64,000 bases of DNA from Vibrio sp. D404a (GCF_030248535.1 NZ_JAHGAJ010000044.1:1-64000); one strand, 5' to 3'. Shown: positions 37,286 through 47,879, numbered from the stretch's first letter. Numbers and translations: made by a program. The notes: generated from the sequence alone by a model not told the origin.

Positions 37286-38827
37286 TTATTTCGCACGTTC
37301 TATCTCTCTATGCACCTGATTCATCGATTTTGCCCAAGGTTCCAACTGTTGAAGAGGTTTTGAGAGTGTACTTACCGCATCTCGCGCCACCTGAATGGTT
37401 GGGAAATCTTGATAGGTGACAATAAACCACTCGGTGTCATTTCGAACCGTTGGGTAGATACGCACATCGTCAGCGATGTCGTATTTTTCAATGAAAGCCT
37501 GAACATCTTCCAGCTCTGTCATTGCCCCCAGTTGCAGAGTATAAGCTCTTGGCGACAAGGCTTTGAGTTCATCTCTTGCGAACGAAAACGTGATGGTTTT
37601 CGCTGGTGCTTGAGCCGCTTCTTGTGCTGCCAATTCGGCTTGCTCACGCGCAGATCCGTCATCATCGCTTGAAGCCTCTAGTGCAGCCTGAGAAGGGGTT
37701 ACTAAAATCTCGCTTGGTGAACTGTTCGCTTCCACTGCGTCTTCAATGTTTTGCGTATCGACACTCTCTGGCTTGCCTTCCAATAGAGCATCAACAACAT
37801 CAGAGGTGATAACGACTCTTTGTTGAGTATCTTGCTCTGCACCGACACTGACTGTCTCTTCAACTACAACAGGCGGTAACGATGAGGTATCGTCTTCAGC
37901 ACCACGGTAGTTGTCATTGTCATCAGAATCTGGCGCAGTTACATCTTCTAGATTCTGGTCGTTTCGACTGGTTTCCGTTTCAAACGTCGGGATAGCCGTT
38001 TGTTCAATTGGAGCAATCAGCGATTCCGCTTTATCGTCCGGCGTTGGCTGACTTAGCATCCACCAGTAACCACCACCAATCACAACCAAAAGCAAAGCGA
38101 CCAAAATCATAATGTTGGTTGGTGAGCCAATAATTGAGCGAATAATAATCCTTTTTTCCACTTTTAACTCTCCCAGAGCCATTAACTCACCCGGTAGAGG
38201 CGCTGCTTTCCTAAATGCGCTTCGTACTCGGTTTTCCATATCATCATCAACATAGCGCACCACCAACGACTCAAAAAACTGCAACGCTTCTTGCTCCGAC
38301 AGCGGGTCAATTTCAAGATCAATCGGTTTATGCTCTTGCCCGTAACTCAAGCGAGTGAGTAGCGCGTCCAAATGTCCTGCTTCAGAAAACAGCACAATAT
38401 TGATTGTCCATTGAGGATTGTTTTGCGCCTCTAGGACCAATAACCACAGTTCAGAGATCAGCACTTCTGACAAGCGGTGAGCATTATCGACCACGATCAC
38501 CACATCGCACGAATCACCATCGAGTATTCGCGTTAGGCTTTCACTAAGGGAGTCATGTTGATTGAAAAGCGGATCTGAAACGATTTGGCTCAGAATGAGC
38601 GCGCGGCGTTGTTGGTCATCTTGATTAGGGTGACAAAACAGTAGGCATTGATTCTTATCGGTTGCCCATGCCTCTAGGTAGCGTTGCGCTAGCCATGTCT
38701 TTCCTGAACCGGGTTGCCCCGCCACAGTCACTAAGTTTGAACCAAAATTGGTGAGTAGGCGTAACCGCTCGAGCAGTTCAACCTGAGACTCTAACTCCAA
38801 TACTCTTAATTCATGAGCCAAACTCAT
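37286..38827 (-). CDS. damX: Cell division protein DamX (AAA + SPOR)
   Basis: 513 residues. An N-terminal AAA ATPase domain has Walker A GQPGSGKTW (about residues 37-45) and Walker B VVIVVDNAH. One membrane segment follows (about 228-250; IMILVALLLVVIGGGYWWML), then an acidic, low-complexity periplasmic region and a C-terminal SPOR domain (about 425-505). SPOR binds denuded peptidoglycan at the septum, so DamX acts at division. The intact Walker motifs are typical of longer DamX proteins. Confidence 0.93.
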   Translation of the reverse strand: MSLAHELRVLELESQVELLERLRLLTNFGSNLVTVAGQPGSGKTWLAQRYLEAWATDKNQCLLFCHPNQDDQQRRALILSQIVSDPLFNQHDSLSESLTRILDGDSCDVVIVVDNAHRLSEVLISELWLLVLEAQNNPQWTINIVLFSEAGHLDALLTRLSYGQEHKPIDLEIDPLSEQEALQFFESLVVRYVDDDMENRVRSAFRKAAPLPGELMALGELKVEKRIIIRSIIGSPTNIMILVALLLVVIGGGYWWMLSQPTPDDKAESLIAPIEQTAIPTFETETSRNDQNLEDVTAPDSDDNDNYRGAEDDTSSLPPVVVEETVSVGAEQDTQQRVVITSDVVDALLEGKPESVDTQNIEDAVEANSSPSEILVTPSQAALEASSDDDGSAREQAELAAQEAAQAPAKTITFSFARDELKALSPRAYTLQLGAMTELEDVQAFIEKYDIADDVRIYPTVRNDTEWFIVTYQDFPTIQVARDAVSTLSKPLQQLEPWAKSMNQVHREIERAK

Positions 38828-38909
38828 TAGGCTTCCCTACAGACAAATCAATCAAACGCCATGATGATGACTCTGAGCCATGATAGCCCAGAGCAACATT
38901 ACTTCTTGC

Positions 38910-39998
38910 TTAGAGAGTACGACAGAAATCAATCGCTTGTTTGATGATGTCCTGAGGTACATCTGCAACCACCTCAGCCGTACCAATGCTGGTTGGTAGA
39001 ACGAGACGGAGCTGACCTGAAAGCACTTTTTTGTCACGCATCATGTGCTGCATAAAGTCTTCAAAAGACATGCTTTCTGGTGTGTGAATCGGCAACTTCG
39101 CACTCTTGAGTATAGAGATAATACGCTCAAGTTGCTGTTCGTTAATCAAGCCCTGCAGTTGCGCCGTTTTCGCCGCCATCACAGTGCCCGATGAAACCGC
39201 TTCTCCGTGCAGCCAATTACCATAGCCTAGTTCTGCTTCAATCGCATGACCAAATGTATGACCTAGGTTCAATAACGCACGGATTCCCGACTCTTTCTCA
39301 TCTTGAGCCACAACCTCAGCTTTAATCGCACAGCAGCGTGCAATCGCCGTTGTTAGGGCTTGTTCGTCAAGTTGATACAGCTTATCGAGATTCTCTTCTA
39401 ACCAGCTAAAGAAGGCTTCGTCATAGATGATGCCGTACTTGATCACTTCAGCAATACCGGCAGCAAACTCGCGCTCTGGCAGTGTGGATAGACAGTTGGT
39501 ATCAATGATCACCGACTTCGGTTGATAGAAGGCGCCAATCATGTTCTTACCCATAGGATGGTTAACCGCAGTTTTGCCACCTACTGATGAGTCCACCTGT
39601 GAAAGCAGAGTCGTTGGAATCTGAACGAAATCAATACCGCGCTGGTAACAAGCCGCAGCAAAACCGACAAGGTCACCAATCACACCGCCACCCAAAGCAA
39701 TCACCACCACATCGCGGCTGTGATTTTCTTCAAGCATGTAGCTCATTACGGTGTTAAAGGTTTCAAGCGTTTTGTATTGCTCGCCATCAGGCAGCTCAAG
39801 TAGAGATGCTTGACAGCCAACATCACTTAAAAGCGATAGGATTTTATCGGCATACAAAGGAGCTACCGTGACATTACTGATCACGACAACTTTTTGCTTC
39901 CCAGATAAAAAAGAAAGGTACGCCGGGTCTTCAAATAACCCGGCGCCAATAGAGATAGGGTAGCTACGCTCAGCTAGATTGACCGTAATCCGTTCCAT
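38910..39998 (-). CDS. aroB: 3-dehydroquinate synthase
   Basis: This 362-residue NAD+- and metal-dependent enzyme converts DAHP to 3-dehydroquinate, the second step of the shikimate pathway. The central motif [19 protein letters not shown] and the segments [12 protein letters not shown] and [11 protein letters not shown], with metal-binding histidines, are all present. It starts 25 bases after aroK, so the two are cotranscribed. Confidence 0.97.
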   Translation of the reverse strand: MERITVNLAERSYPISIGAGLFEDPAYLSFLSGKQKVVVISNVTVAPLYADKILSLLSDVGCQASLLELPDGEQYKTLETFNTVMSYMLEENHSRDVVVIALGGGVIGDLVGFAAACYQRGIDFVQIPTTLLSQVDSSVGGKTAVNHPMGKNMIGAFYQPKSVIIDTNCLSTLPEREFAAGIAEVIKYGIIYDEAFFSWLEENLDKLYQLDEQALTTAIARCCAIKAEVVAQDEKESGIRALLNLGHTFGHAIEAELGYGNWLHGEAVSSGTVMAAKTAQLQGLINEQQLERIISILKSAKLPIHTPESMSFEDFMQHMMRDKKVLSGQLRLVLPTSIGTAEVVADVPQDIIKQAIDFCRTL

Positions 39999-40023
39999 GG
40001 TTTGCTCTCCGAAAAAATTGAAC

Positions 40024-40542
40024 TTAACGTTCTTCTAGCATTTTTACGATCTGGTTGGCTACCACTTTTGCACTTTGATCGTCTGTACGAACTGTGTAGT
40101 CCGCTACTTCTTCATACAGTGCGTTGCGAGACATTGCTAGATCTTCTAGCACATCACGCGGGTTATCCGTTTGAAGTAGAGGGCGCTTCTTGTCGCGGTT
40201 TGTGCGCGCAAGTTGCTTTTCAATTGTTGTTTCAAGGTAAACAACAATACCTCGTGCAGATAGACGGTTGCGATTTTCTTTGCTCATTACTGAACCACCG
40301 CCTGTCGCAAGAACAATACCTTGCTCTTCAGTCAGATCGTTGATTACAGATTCTTCGCGTTTACGGAAACCTTCTTCACCTTCTACATCAAATACCCAAG
40401 CGATGTCTGCGCCAGTGCGCTCTTCGATTACAGTATCAGAGTCTAGAAACTCCATGTGCAGTTGGGAAGCTAGGTGTCTACCAATTGTACTTTTGCCGGC
40501 GCCCATTGGGCCAACAAGAAAAATATTGCGTTTCTCAGCCAT
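40024..40542 (-). CDS. aroK: Shikimate kinase I
   Basis: This 172-residue kinase phosphorylates shikimate. The P loop is [11 protein letters not shown] (residues 11-21), with [14 protein letters not shown] for shikimate and Mg binding and GGGSVM following. It precedes aroB by 25 bases. The upstream 174 bases, reaching back to pilQ, contain a large nested inverted repeat. Confidence 0.97.
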   Translation of the reverse strand: MAEKRNIFLVGPMGAGKSTIGRHLASQLHMEFLDSDTVIEERTGADIAWVFDVEGEEGFRKREESVINDLTEEQGIVLATGGGSVMSKENRNRLSARGIVVYLETTIEKQLARTNRDKKRPLLQTDNPRDVLEDLAMSRNALYEEVADYTVRTDDQSAKVVANQIVKMLEER

Positions 40543-40621
40543 GTTTAGCAGTAATTTACAACGTTAATTCAATGACATCGCCACAAGGTAGGTCAGTACT
40601 AATACTGAAATTAAAAGGCCC

Positions 40622-40684
40622 GTGGCACCAATTCCTCACAGATAATTCGTGATAAGACCCGAAATTATCAAGGTTAGGTGCCAC
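40622..40684 (-). promoter_or_regulatory. Nested inverted repeat between pilQ and aroK
   Basis: An outer 8-bp perfect stem, GTGGCACC / GGTGCCAC (40622-40629 and 40677-40684), encloses an inner stem GATAATT-CG / CG-AAATTATC (one bulge). Transcribed on the minus strand, the outer 3' arm is followed by GGGCCTTTTAATTT. It may terminate the pil transcript or form a structured aroK leader. Confidence 0.6.
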
Positions 40685-40716
40685 TAATGCAACTTTATTT
40701 TTGATCTAATTGTTCC

Positions 40717-42441
40717 TTATTGAATCACAACTTTAGGTGTAACAAAGATCAACAGTTCACTTTTCCCTACATTTTCATAGCTTCGACGAAATAATGCGCC
40801 TAAAAGCGGTAAATCCCCAAGAACGGGAACCTTATCCACCGTGTTGCTGACACTGTGTTGGAAAATCCCCCCTAACACGACAGTTTCACCGTTATTCACC
40901 AATACCTGGGTACCAATTCTCTGTGTGTCTATCGCCACCGCCTCACCAGTGCCCGTTTTCACCACTTGTCCCGGTCTATCCTGTGTCACACTCAAATCCA
41001 GAACTAAGCGATTGTCTGGGGTGATTTGTGGCGTCACCTTTAGACTCAGCACAGCTTTCTTAAACGCCACCGATGTTGCGCCACTTGAAGAGGACTCTAG
41101 GTAGGGAATCTCTGTCCCTTGCTCAATATAGGCGGGCTTTTTGTTGGTCGTGATTAAGCGCGGGCTGGAGATAATCTCCGCTTTAGACTCTTGTTGCAAC
41201 GCTGATAACTCAAGATCAAGCAAGGTATCGGAGCCCAGCTTAGCCACCTGAAACGCGATACTCGACGCATTCGGAGATGTTGCACCGAGATTGACGTTGA
41301 GGTAGTTATCTATCGCATCTGATTCACCACTATCGTCATCACCATCATAAGGTTGAATCGTTGGGTAGTTGCCTTCGATTGAGCCGCCTACTTTGAAACT
41401 GCCATTGGTTGAGGAGATGCCCCAACGAACCCCCAGCTCATCAAGGTTACCCTCAGTTACTGTGACTATTCTCGCTTCTATCTGTACCTGCTTAACCGGA
41501 ATATCCAATGACTCCACAATCTCTCGAATCACCGAGATATTCTCGGATAGCTCTCTAACTAACAGAGAGTTGGTCCGCTCATCTATAGTGATACTCCCCC
41601 GATCTGAGAGCATGCTTACCACTCCGTCACCACCAATCATCTCGGCGATATCAGAGGCCTTAGCAAAATTGATTTTGATGATCTCAGATTTCAGCTCCCC
41701 CAGCTCCTCTTCTAGACGTGACTTTTCAAGGGCTTGTTGCTCACGCAGATCCAACTCAGCCCGAGGCGCCACTAAAATCACATTGCCATCAACCCGCTTA
41801 TCCAAACCTTTAACCTGCAGGATGATATCTAGCACTTGCTGCCACGGCACCCCATCTAACCGCAAGGTCAGGTTACCCGAGACAGAATCCGAGACCACTA
41901 GGTTGAACTCGTTATAGTCAGCGATAAGCTGTAGGACATTACGCACAGGGATATCTTGGAAGTTAATCGAGATAAGCTTGCCCTCTTTTTCAAGGATGCT
42001 TTTCTCTGGCTCAGGTTCATTCACAACGGGCTGACTGATCACAACCTCGATTTCTCGCCCTTTAAGCTGATATTCATAATCGTAATCGGCACTGATGGAG
42101 GCCAACAATCGAGTGCTCGGGGCTTCCCTAAAGACCTCAATCTCATCGACTAGGGTGGAAAAGTCCTTCACATCCAGCAGGTAAAGTTTGTCGTCTGAAA
42201 CCTCAGTATTAAGCAGTTCAATACTCAAGCCTTCTTGGGCTTTTTGCACGTCAACCACAGTACTGCTTGATGCCAACTTGATGATAATCACCGCTTCACG
42301 CGCTTGATTAACCCGAAAATCGATATTGAGTAATTCATTGGTCATCGTTTGTGCGCTCGCCCCAGCAGTGACGCAAAACAGCAACACAACGAAAATAACT
42401 TGCTGCACTCGGTTCATTATCCGATTTATTCCTTTAATCAT
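40717..42441 (-). CDS. pilQ: Type IV pilus secretin PilQ
   Basis: About 574 residues, starting at MIKGINRIM (42441); an ATG eight codons later is an alternative. Signal peptide, N-terminal beta domain (AMIN-like), then secretin/TonB N-domain (ISINFQDIPVRNVLQLIADYNEFNLVVSD), N1 domain and the C-terminal secretin beta barrel (VPVLGDLPLLGALFRR). It forms the outer membrane gate for type IV pili and, in naturally competent Vibrio, DNA uptake. It ends the pilMNOPQ operon. Confidence 0.96.
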   Translation of the reverse strand: MIKGINRIMNRVQQVIFVVLLFCVTAGASAQTMTNELLNIDFRVNQAREAVIIIKLASSSTVVDVQKAQEGLSIELLNTEVSDDKLYLLDVKDFSTLVDEIEVFREAPSTRLLASISADYDYEYQLKGREIEVVISQPVVNEPEPEKSILEKEGKLISINFQDIPVRNVLQLIADYNEFNLVVSDSVSGNLTLRLDGVPWQQVLDIILQVKGLDKRVDGNVILVAPRAELDLREQQALEKSRLEEELGELKSEIIKINFAKASDIAEMIGGDGVVSMLSDRGSITIDERTNSLLVRELSENISVIREIVESLDIPVKQVQIEARIVTVTEGNLDELGVRWGISSTNGSFKVGGSIEGNYPTIQPYDGDDDSGESDAIDNYLNVNLGATSPNASSIAFQVAKLGSDTLLDLELSALQQESKAEIISSPRLITTNKKPAYIEQGTEIPYLESSSSGATSVAFKKAVLSLKVTPQITPDNRLVLDLSVTQDRPGQVVKTGTGEAVAIDTQRIGTQVLVNNGETVVLGGIFQHSVSNTVDKVPVLGDLPLLGALFRRSYENVGKSELLIFVTPKVVIQ

Positions 42442-42473
42442 ATCTACATCTCTATCCACGACATGTGGTTGGT

Positions 42474-42992
42474 TTATTTGAGTGCTAAGCGGACATTGCG
42501 TCGATGCCAACAACCTAGACCATCTGGAAGGGTTTCATTAATCAATACATACTGACTGGTGACCTTGGTAACGCGTCCATTGTTCAAGCCGATAAACTGC
42601 CCTTTTTGGACTTTAACAACGTTACCTTTGGGCGTTTGGACAAGACCCGACACCTGACTGCCACTGCCCATCACCCCTTTGAGCCTCAGGTTGCTCAGCG
42701 GGTACTTCTCCAGTTTCCCAGTGCGTTTACGCTGACTCGGCTGCCAACAATCTTTCTTAACCTTGGGCTGACTGTGAACGATCGCCTCTTTGGGCAATTC
42801 GAAAGGAGGTCGTTGGGTTCTTTTTTGGTATTGCGCTGCTATAAATTCAGAAGCGGGTACGAGTTGATCGACATCTTTGCGTGCCCGCGCCTCAACTTGC
42901 ACTACAAAGTCCTCAAGTGAGTCTTGATTCGCTTTACACCCCACCACCGTCGATATCGCAAGAAAAAGCATGAGTGTTTTAGCGGGACTCAT
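42474..42992 (-). CDS. pilP: Type IV pilus inner membrane lipoprotein PilP
   Basis: This 172-residue protein has a lipoprotein signal (MSPAKTLMLFLAISTVVGC, Cys19). The C-terminal beta domain (LSNLRLKGVMGSGSQVSGLVQTPKGNVVKVQKGQFIG) is the PilP/GspC-like fold that touches the PilQ secretin. Its first 14 bases overlap the end of pilO, indicating coupling. Confidence 0.95.
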   Translation of the reverse strand: MSPAKTLMLFLAISTVVGCKANQDSLEDFVVQVEARARKDVDQLVPASEFIAAQYQKRTQRPPFELPKEAIVHSQPKVKKDCWQPSQRKRTGKLEKYPLSNLRLKGVMGSGSQVSGLVQTPKGNVVKVQKGQFIGLNNGRVTKVTSQYVLINETLPDGLGCWHRRNVRLALK

Positions 42993-43572
42993 CTTTCACC
43001 TCCGCCTTAAACTGGTAGGTGTATGCTCGAACACGAAAATGCAGCGTGCTGCTCTCTTGGCTGACCCTTTGCCAGGTCACGTCATCGAAGCTAATTATGC
43101 GCGGCAGTTTGGCAATCGCTGCCGAGAAATCACCAATCTCATGATAATCACCGGTCAATTCAATATTGAGAGGCAGTCGATATAGGAAGGCCTTGTTTTG
43201 TTTCTCGCCCCAATCAATGCGGGTGAAGGTGAGTTTATTGTCTAAACCAAGCTCATTGACCGAGGCGAGCATACTGGCCAACTCCTTTTGAACAGGCAGT
43301 TGTTCGAGAAGGTAGTCGTAACGACTGGTCAACTCATCCAATTGATTCTGCAGCGCAGGTAGAGTGGCCACTTTGTTGGCTTTAATACGAAGGGTCGTTT
43401 TTAGTGTCTGCTCTTGCTGCTTCATCTGCTCCAGTTCGTCGTTGAGTGGCATCACATAAAACCAAGTACCAAACCCCTGAATAACCAGCATCAATAAAAC
43501 AATCACTAGCAACTGCGGCAATAAAGGCCACTCGGTAATCTCATCAACATCGAGGTCTTGCAGATTAACCAT
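42979..43572 (-). CDS. pilO: Type IV pilus assembly protein PilO
   Basis: This 197-residue bitopic protein has a short cytoplasmic tail, one membrane segment (about residues 20-40; LLVIVLLMLVIQGFGTWFYVM), a coiled coil and a periplasmic ferredoxin-like domain. It pairs with PilN to form the alignment subcomplex. It overlaps pilN by eight bases upstream and pilP by 14 downstream. Confidence 0.95.
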   Translation of the reverse strand: MVNLQDLDVDEITEWPLLPQLLVIVLLMLVIQGFGTWFYVMPLNDELEQMKQQEQTLKTTLRIKANKVATLPALQNQLDELTSRYDYLLEQLPVQKELASMLASVNELGLDNKLTFTRIDWGEKQNKAFLYRLPLNIELTGDYHEIGDFSAAIAKLPRIISFDDVTWQRVSQESSTLHFRVRAYTYQFKAEVKDESR

Positions 43573-44164
43573 GTGACGCCCCTTGTGTATTACGAGCTGC
43601 TTGAGCCTCTTCTATCGACGGTGGCACAAAACCAAACGAGACCTTGAAGGTTTGGAACTCTTTATTGAAGCGCTTGCGGTTGTGCACAATCGAGTGCATC
43701 TCGACATTTTTGAGTGAAGGAGAGCGTTCTAGATTATCGAGCATGGTGGCGAGTCGCGCGGTGCTATCACTGATCCCCGACATCTCAATCTCTTTGCCAT
43801 TCATCTTGATCTTATCGACGTAGACGCCCTCTGGGATCAGTTCCGGCATCAGATTCATGAAGTGCGTGGTTTTGTTGCGTCCAGATTGAAGAGACTCCAC
43901 CACATCCAAGCGAGTCAGGATCGCCTTGTGTTCTCGCTCTGCGACTTTAAGAGAGCGAATCTGTTTGTCGAGTTGGCTGATGTATTGCTCTAAGTAGTTA
44001 AGTCGCGCCTGCTGGCGTCCCTTCTCTTGCTGGAAATAATACCCCACCGCCCACTGCCCCATAACAGCAACCAAGGTGCCTAGAATCACTAATTGAATGA
44101 AGCGCTTCTTGTGTTGTGCTCGCAGTTCATCCCGCCATGGCAGCAGATTAATTTGATGCAACAT
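43565..44164 (-). CDS. pilN: Type IV pilus assembly protein PilN
   Basis: This 199-residue protein has the conserved N-terminal INLLPWR motif (residues 5-11) that binds PilM in the cytoplasm, a membrane segment (about 22-45), a coiled coil, and a periplasmic domain that pairs with PilO. Its first 17 bases overlap the pilM end. Confidence 0.96.
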   Translation of the reverse strand: MLHQINLLPWRDELRAQHKKRFIQLVILGTLVAVMGQWAVGYYFQQEKGRQQARLNYLEQYISQLDKQIRSLKVAEREHKAILTRLDVVESLQSGRNKTTHFMNLMPELIPEGVYVDKIKMNGKEIEMSGISDSTARLATMLDNLERSPSLKNVEMHSIVHNRKRFNKEFQTFKVSFGFVPPSIEEAQAARNTQGASHG

Positions 44165-45173
44165 GCTTCACCCCTTGCCACTTCAAGCCACTAACTGCCA
44201 TACCAGCAGCGATACCAAAGGCATGACGATCCATACTCTTATAGCGTTTATTGGAGGCTCTATTTTCAAACAGCGCTAAAGGATTGAGTGATTCGCAGGC
44301 GAGCTGAAAGTGGCGCTCCAATTGTTCGGCCAATAGCGGAGTTTCTGCTCCCTCACCCGTCAACCAAATCCCTTTCAATGACTGCATTGAATTGACCGAA
44401 GCATAAAGCTGAAACTGCCTTTTGAGCTTCTCAATTAGACTGACCGTAAAGGCTTGAGTCTGTTGAGCAGAGCCAAAGCTATTTGCCGCCTCATCACCAG
44501 AGTCATTTTGATAGAGAGCTTGCGTACCGAAGGCGATATCTTTGAAAAAAGGCACTCCGCTTTGAGAAATCAGGCCAAGCGATGTTTGGGTCACCCCAAT
44601 ATCGACCAGCATCCAGCTCTGCTTCTCGGGATAAAGTCGGGTGGCTAACTGCCAGATGTTGAGGAGACCGTGGGCTTGGGTATCAACAACGATTGGTCGG
44701 AACCCTGCCTTGGTCAGCGCCAAAGAGCGACTCTCGACCACCCCTTTGCGCGTCGCATACACCTGATAATTGGTGGTTGACCCGTTACCAAACCGGTTAT
44801 CATCCAGTTTGACAAAATCCAGACTCAGTTCTTCAATAGGAAAAGGGGATTGATGGGCAAAGGTTTGATAGATAGAGAACTCTTTTTCTCGGTCTTCAAG
44901 CTCACTTTCTATCTGCAATACCTTACTAATAACGGTATTATCAGGCACTGAGATGGCCGCATGACGACAGCCAAACGGTAAGCCTTTCCTAAGTTCTTTG
45001 AGTTTCTTTACAGTTTTCTGATACTCCAAGGTGTGGTTATCTGTGAAAATGTCGTCCGTAATAGGCAGTTCTTTGTACCCCACTAAGGCATACAACTCTC
45101 CAACGGGCTTTAAAACCACAGCTTTTATGCTGTGATTGTTTATATCTATACCTGTAACTAATGATGAACCCAT
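44148..45173 (-). CDS. pilM: Type IV pilus actin-like ATPase PilM
   Basis: This 341-residue protein has an FtsA/actin-like fold. I choose the ATG at 45173, because AGGAG lies five bases upstream; in-frame starts further upstream add eight residues. Phosphate-loop motifs TGIDINNHSIKAVVLK (near the N terminus) and MLVDIGVTQTSLGLI (about 195-210) are visible. PilM links the cytoplasmic motor to PilN. The operon is divergent from mrcA, a conserved arrangement. Confidence 0.95.
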   Translation of the reverse strand: MGSSLVTGIDINNHSIKAVVLKPVGELYALVGYKELPITDDIFTDNHTLEYQKTVKKLKELRKGLPFGCRHAAISVPDNTVISKVLQIESELEDREKEFSIYQTFAHQSPFPIEELSLDFVKLDDNRFGNGSTTNYQVYATRKGVVESRSLALTKAGFRPIVVDTQAHGLLNIWQLATRLYPEKQSWMLVDIGVTQTSLGLISQSGVPFFKDIAFGTQALYQNDSGDEAANSFGSAQQTQAFTVSLIEKLKRQFQLYASVNSMQSLKGIWLTGEGAETPLLAEQLERHFQLACESLNPLALFENRASNKRYKSMDRHAFGIAAGMAVSGLKWQGVKHVASN

Positions 45174-45320
45174 ACCAGCTCCTGACATGCCCAGCATTTC
45201 GTTGCTTATATAGGGGTTGTGATTATTAGTTAAATAAGCGTTAATAAACGAAAGCTAAGTTTTTAGCCTAGAGTACAAGGGTTTGCTGCTTATCAGCCTT
45301 AACTAATCAGGGATTATCCG

Positions 45321-47879
45321 GTGAAGTTCATAAAGCGATTATTCATATTTACATTGGTTTGCATGATTCTTGGAGTCAGTACAATTTTTGGGTTTTATTA
45401 TTACGTAAAACCAGAATTGCCAGATGTCGCGACACTGCGTGACGTTGAACTTCAAACGCCAATGCAAGTCTTCAGTCAAGACGGCAAATTGATCTCTCAA
45501 TTTGGTGAGAAGCGACGCAACCCAGTCAGCTACGATGAGATTCCTCGTCACCTAGTAGAGGCACTGATTGCAACTGAAGATAGCCGTTTCTACGACCACC
45601 CAGGTATTGACCCGATTGGTATTACTCGTGCTGCGATTGTTGTTGCTATGTCTGGCTCAGCAAAGCAAGGTGCGAGTACCATTACTCAACAGCTTGCGCG
45701 TAACTTCTTCTTATCTAATGAGAAAAAGATCATGCGTAAGATCAAAGAGATCTTCATCGCGATCCACATTGAGCAACTGCTGAGCAAAGAAGAGATCATG
45801 GAATTGTACGTGAACAAGATTTTCTTGGGTCACCGTTCTTATGGTTTCGGTGCAGCTGCACGCGTTTACTTTGGTAAAGACCTACCGGACCTCACCCTAA
45901 GTGAACTCGCGACATTGGCGGGTATGCCAAAAGCGCCATCAACCATGAACCCTATCTACTCATTAGAGCGTGCGACCAATCGTCGTAACGTGGTTCTAGG
46001 TCGTATGTTGGATGAAAAATACATCACCCAAGAAGAGTACGATGAAGCGCGTTCCGAAGAGCTTGTCTCTAAGTATCACGGTGCTGAAATTGAGCTAAGC
46101 GCACCGTATGTCGCTGAGCAAGCACGTGCATGGATGGTTAGCCGCTACGGTGAAGACGCCTACACATCAGGCATGAAAGTCTACACAACGGTAGACTCTA
46201 CCCTGCAAGATGCTGCAAACCGCGCTGCCATCACTAACCTGCTTAACTATGATGAGCGACACGGCTACCGTGGTGCTGAGAAAGTACTGTGGGAAACGGC
46301 GCAATCGGCGTGGGATCAAGAGCAGATTGTTAAACACTTAAGATCACAACCAACCTATGGCGACCTAACACCAGCGGTTGTTACTAAGGTTGATGCTCAA
46401 AGTGCACACGTGTGGGTTAAGAACCAAGGCGAAGGCGTTATTGAGTGGCAAGGCATGAATTGGGCACGTAAATTCTTGACCGATGATCGTCAAGGTCCAG
46501 CGCCTTCCAACGCACAAGAAATTCTAGCGGTCGGTGAACAGATCTGGGTTCGCAGTGAAGCCATTTCTGGAAAAGAAGCCACGGCAGAAGAGAGTGAAGA
46601 ATCCACTGAAGTCGCTGCTGTTACGCCTGCCAACTGGCGCTTAAGCCAAGTGCCAAACGCCAACACAGCGTTTGTTGCGATGAACCCAGACAACGGTGCT
46701 GTACTGTCTATGGTGGGTGGCTTTAACTTTGTTCACAACAAGTTCAACCGTGCAACTCAATCTATTCGTCAGGTTGGTTCTGGTATCAAGCCGTTCATCT
46801 ACTCAGCGGCAATCGATAAGGGTCTAACCCTAGCGTCACTGATTAACGATGCACCGATTAACCAGTGGGATAAGAGCCAAGGCACGGCATGGCGTCCGAA
46901 GAACTCACCACCAACGTATGTCGGCCCTACTCGCCTTCGCATTGGCTTAGCACAATCGAAGAACGTGATGGCAGTACGTGTCCTACGTGAGGTTGGTCTA
47001 GACGATACACGTAACTACCTAACTCGCTTTGGTTTTGATATTGATGAAGTGCCTCGTTCTGAGACTATCGCACTCGGTGCGGGTAGCTTAACGCCAATGA
47101 AAGTGGCGCAGGGTTACTCAGTATTCGCAAATGGTGGTTACTACGTAGAACCTTTCTACATCAGCCGCGTTGAAAGCCCATTCGGCGACGTTGAGTTTGA
47201 AGCATCACCAAAAGTGGTTTGTCACCAAGATTGCGAAACTAATCTAGAAACAGACCCAATCGCTGATGAGTTTGCAGAGCAAGATGTGGATGCAGAAACA
47301 CAATATGCGCCACAAGTGATCTCAGAACAGACGGCTTTCCTCGTTCGTGAAATGATGTACAGCAATATCTGGGGTGGCGGTAACTGGCGTGAAGGTACCG
47401 GCTGGAACGGTACAGGTTGGCGTGCTCAACCACTTAAACGTCGTGATATCGGTGGTAAAACCGGTACCACCAATGACTCAAAAGATACTTGGTACAGCGG
47501 TTATGGACCGGGCGTCGTGGCAACAGTATGGGTCGGTTTTGATAACCACAACCGCAACCTAGGTCGTACAAAGAACAACAGTAATCTAGGCAAAGGTCAG
47601 ATTACTGGTGCAGAAGCTGGGGCGAAAACCGCTCAACCAGCTTGGGTTGATTTCATGGGCTTGGCGCTAAAAGATGTACCAGCACAGCGCAAAGATATCC
47701 CTGAAGATATTGTTCGTGTGCGCATCGACCGCGAGACGGGCCTATTGACCAATAAGTCTGATGGTTCTTCGATGTTTGAGTATTTCGTGAAAGGCACAGA
47801 GCCGACCGAGTACATTACCGAGCGCTTTGGTGATGATATTTACTCATCGTCAGGTGATGCCGAAGAAGAACTCTTCTAA
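45321..47879 (+). CDS. mrcA: Penicillin-binding protein 1A
   Basis: This 852-residue class A bifunctional peptidoglycan synthase has an N-terminal membrane anchor (residues 8-28), a glycosyltransferase domain with ATEDSRFYDHPGIDP, GASTITQQLARN and RKIKEIFIA (about 55-235), an OB-like domain, and a transpeptidase domain with SGIK (catalytic Ser), SKN in AQSKNVMAVR and KTGTT. All motifs are intact. It is divergent from pilM, with a 147-base shared promoter region, and ends in a strong terminator. Confidence 0.97.
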   Translation: MKFIKRLFIFTLVCMILGVSTIFGFYYYVKPELPDVATLRDVELQTPMQVFSQDGKLISQFGEKRRNPVSYDEIPRHLVEALIATEDSRFYDHPGIDPIGITRAAIVVAMSGSAKQGASTITQQLARNFFLSNEKKIMRKIKEIFIAIHIEQLLSKEEIMELYVNKIFLGHRSYGFGAAARVYFGKDLPDLTLSELATLAGMPKAPSTMNPIYSLERATNRRNVVLGRMLDEKYITQEEYDEARSEELVSKYHGAEIELSAPYVAEQARAWMVSRYGEDAYTSGMKVYTTVDSTLQDAANRAAITNLLNYDERHGYRGAEKVLWETAQSAWDQEQIVKHLRSQPTYGDLTPAVVTKVDAQSAHVWVKNQGEGVIEWQGMNWARKFLTDDRQGPAPSNAQEILAVGEQIWVRSEAISGKEATAEESEESTEVAAVTPANWRLSQVPNANTAFVAMNPDNGAVLSMVGGFNFVHNKFNRATQSIRQVGSGIKPFIYSAAIDKGLTLASLINDAPINQWDKSQGTAWRPKNSPPTYVGPTRLRIGLAQSKNVMAVRVLREVGLDDTRNYLTRFGFDIDEVPRSETIALGAGSLTPMKVAQGYSVFANGGYYVEPFYISRVESPFGDVEFEASPKVVCHQDCETNLETDPIADEFAEQDVDAETQYAPQVISEQTAFLVREMMYSNIWGGGNWREGTGWNGTGWRAQPLKRRDIGGKTGTTNDSKDTWYSGYGPGVVATVWVGFDNHNRNLGRTKNNSNLGKGQITGAEAGAKTAQPAWVDFMGLALKDVPAQRKDIPEDIVRVRIDRETGLLTNKSDGSSMFEYFVKGTEPTEYITERFGDDIYSSSGDAEEELF

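Noticed and set aside
41369-41917. 182-codon plus-strand open frame inside pilQ
   Set aside because: Antisense to the secretin gene, serine-rich and without recognisable domains; coding constraint of pilQ explains the lack of stops.
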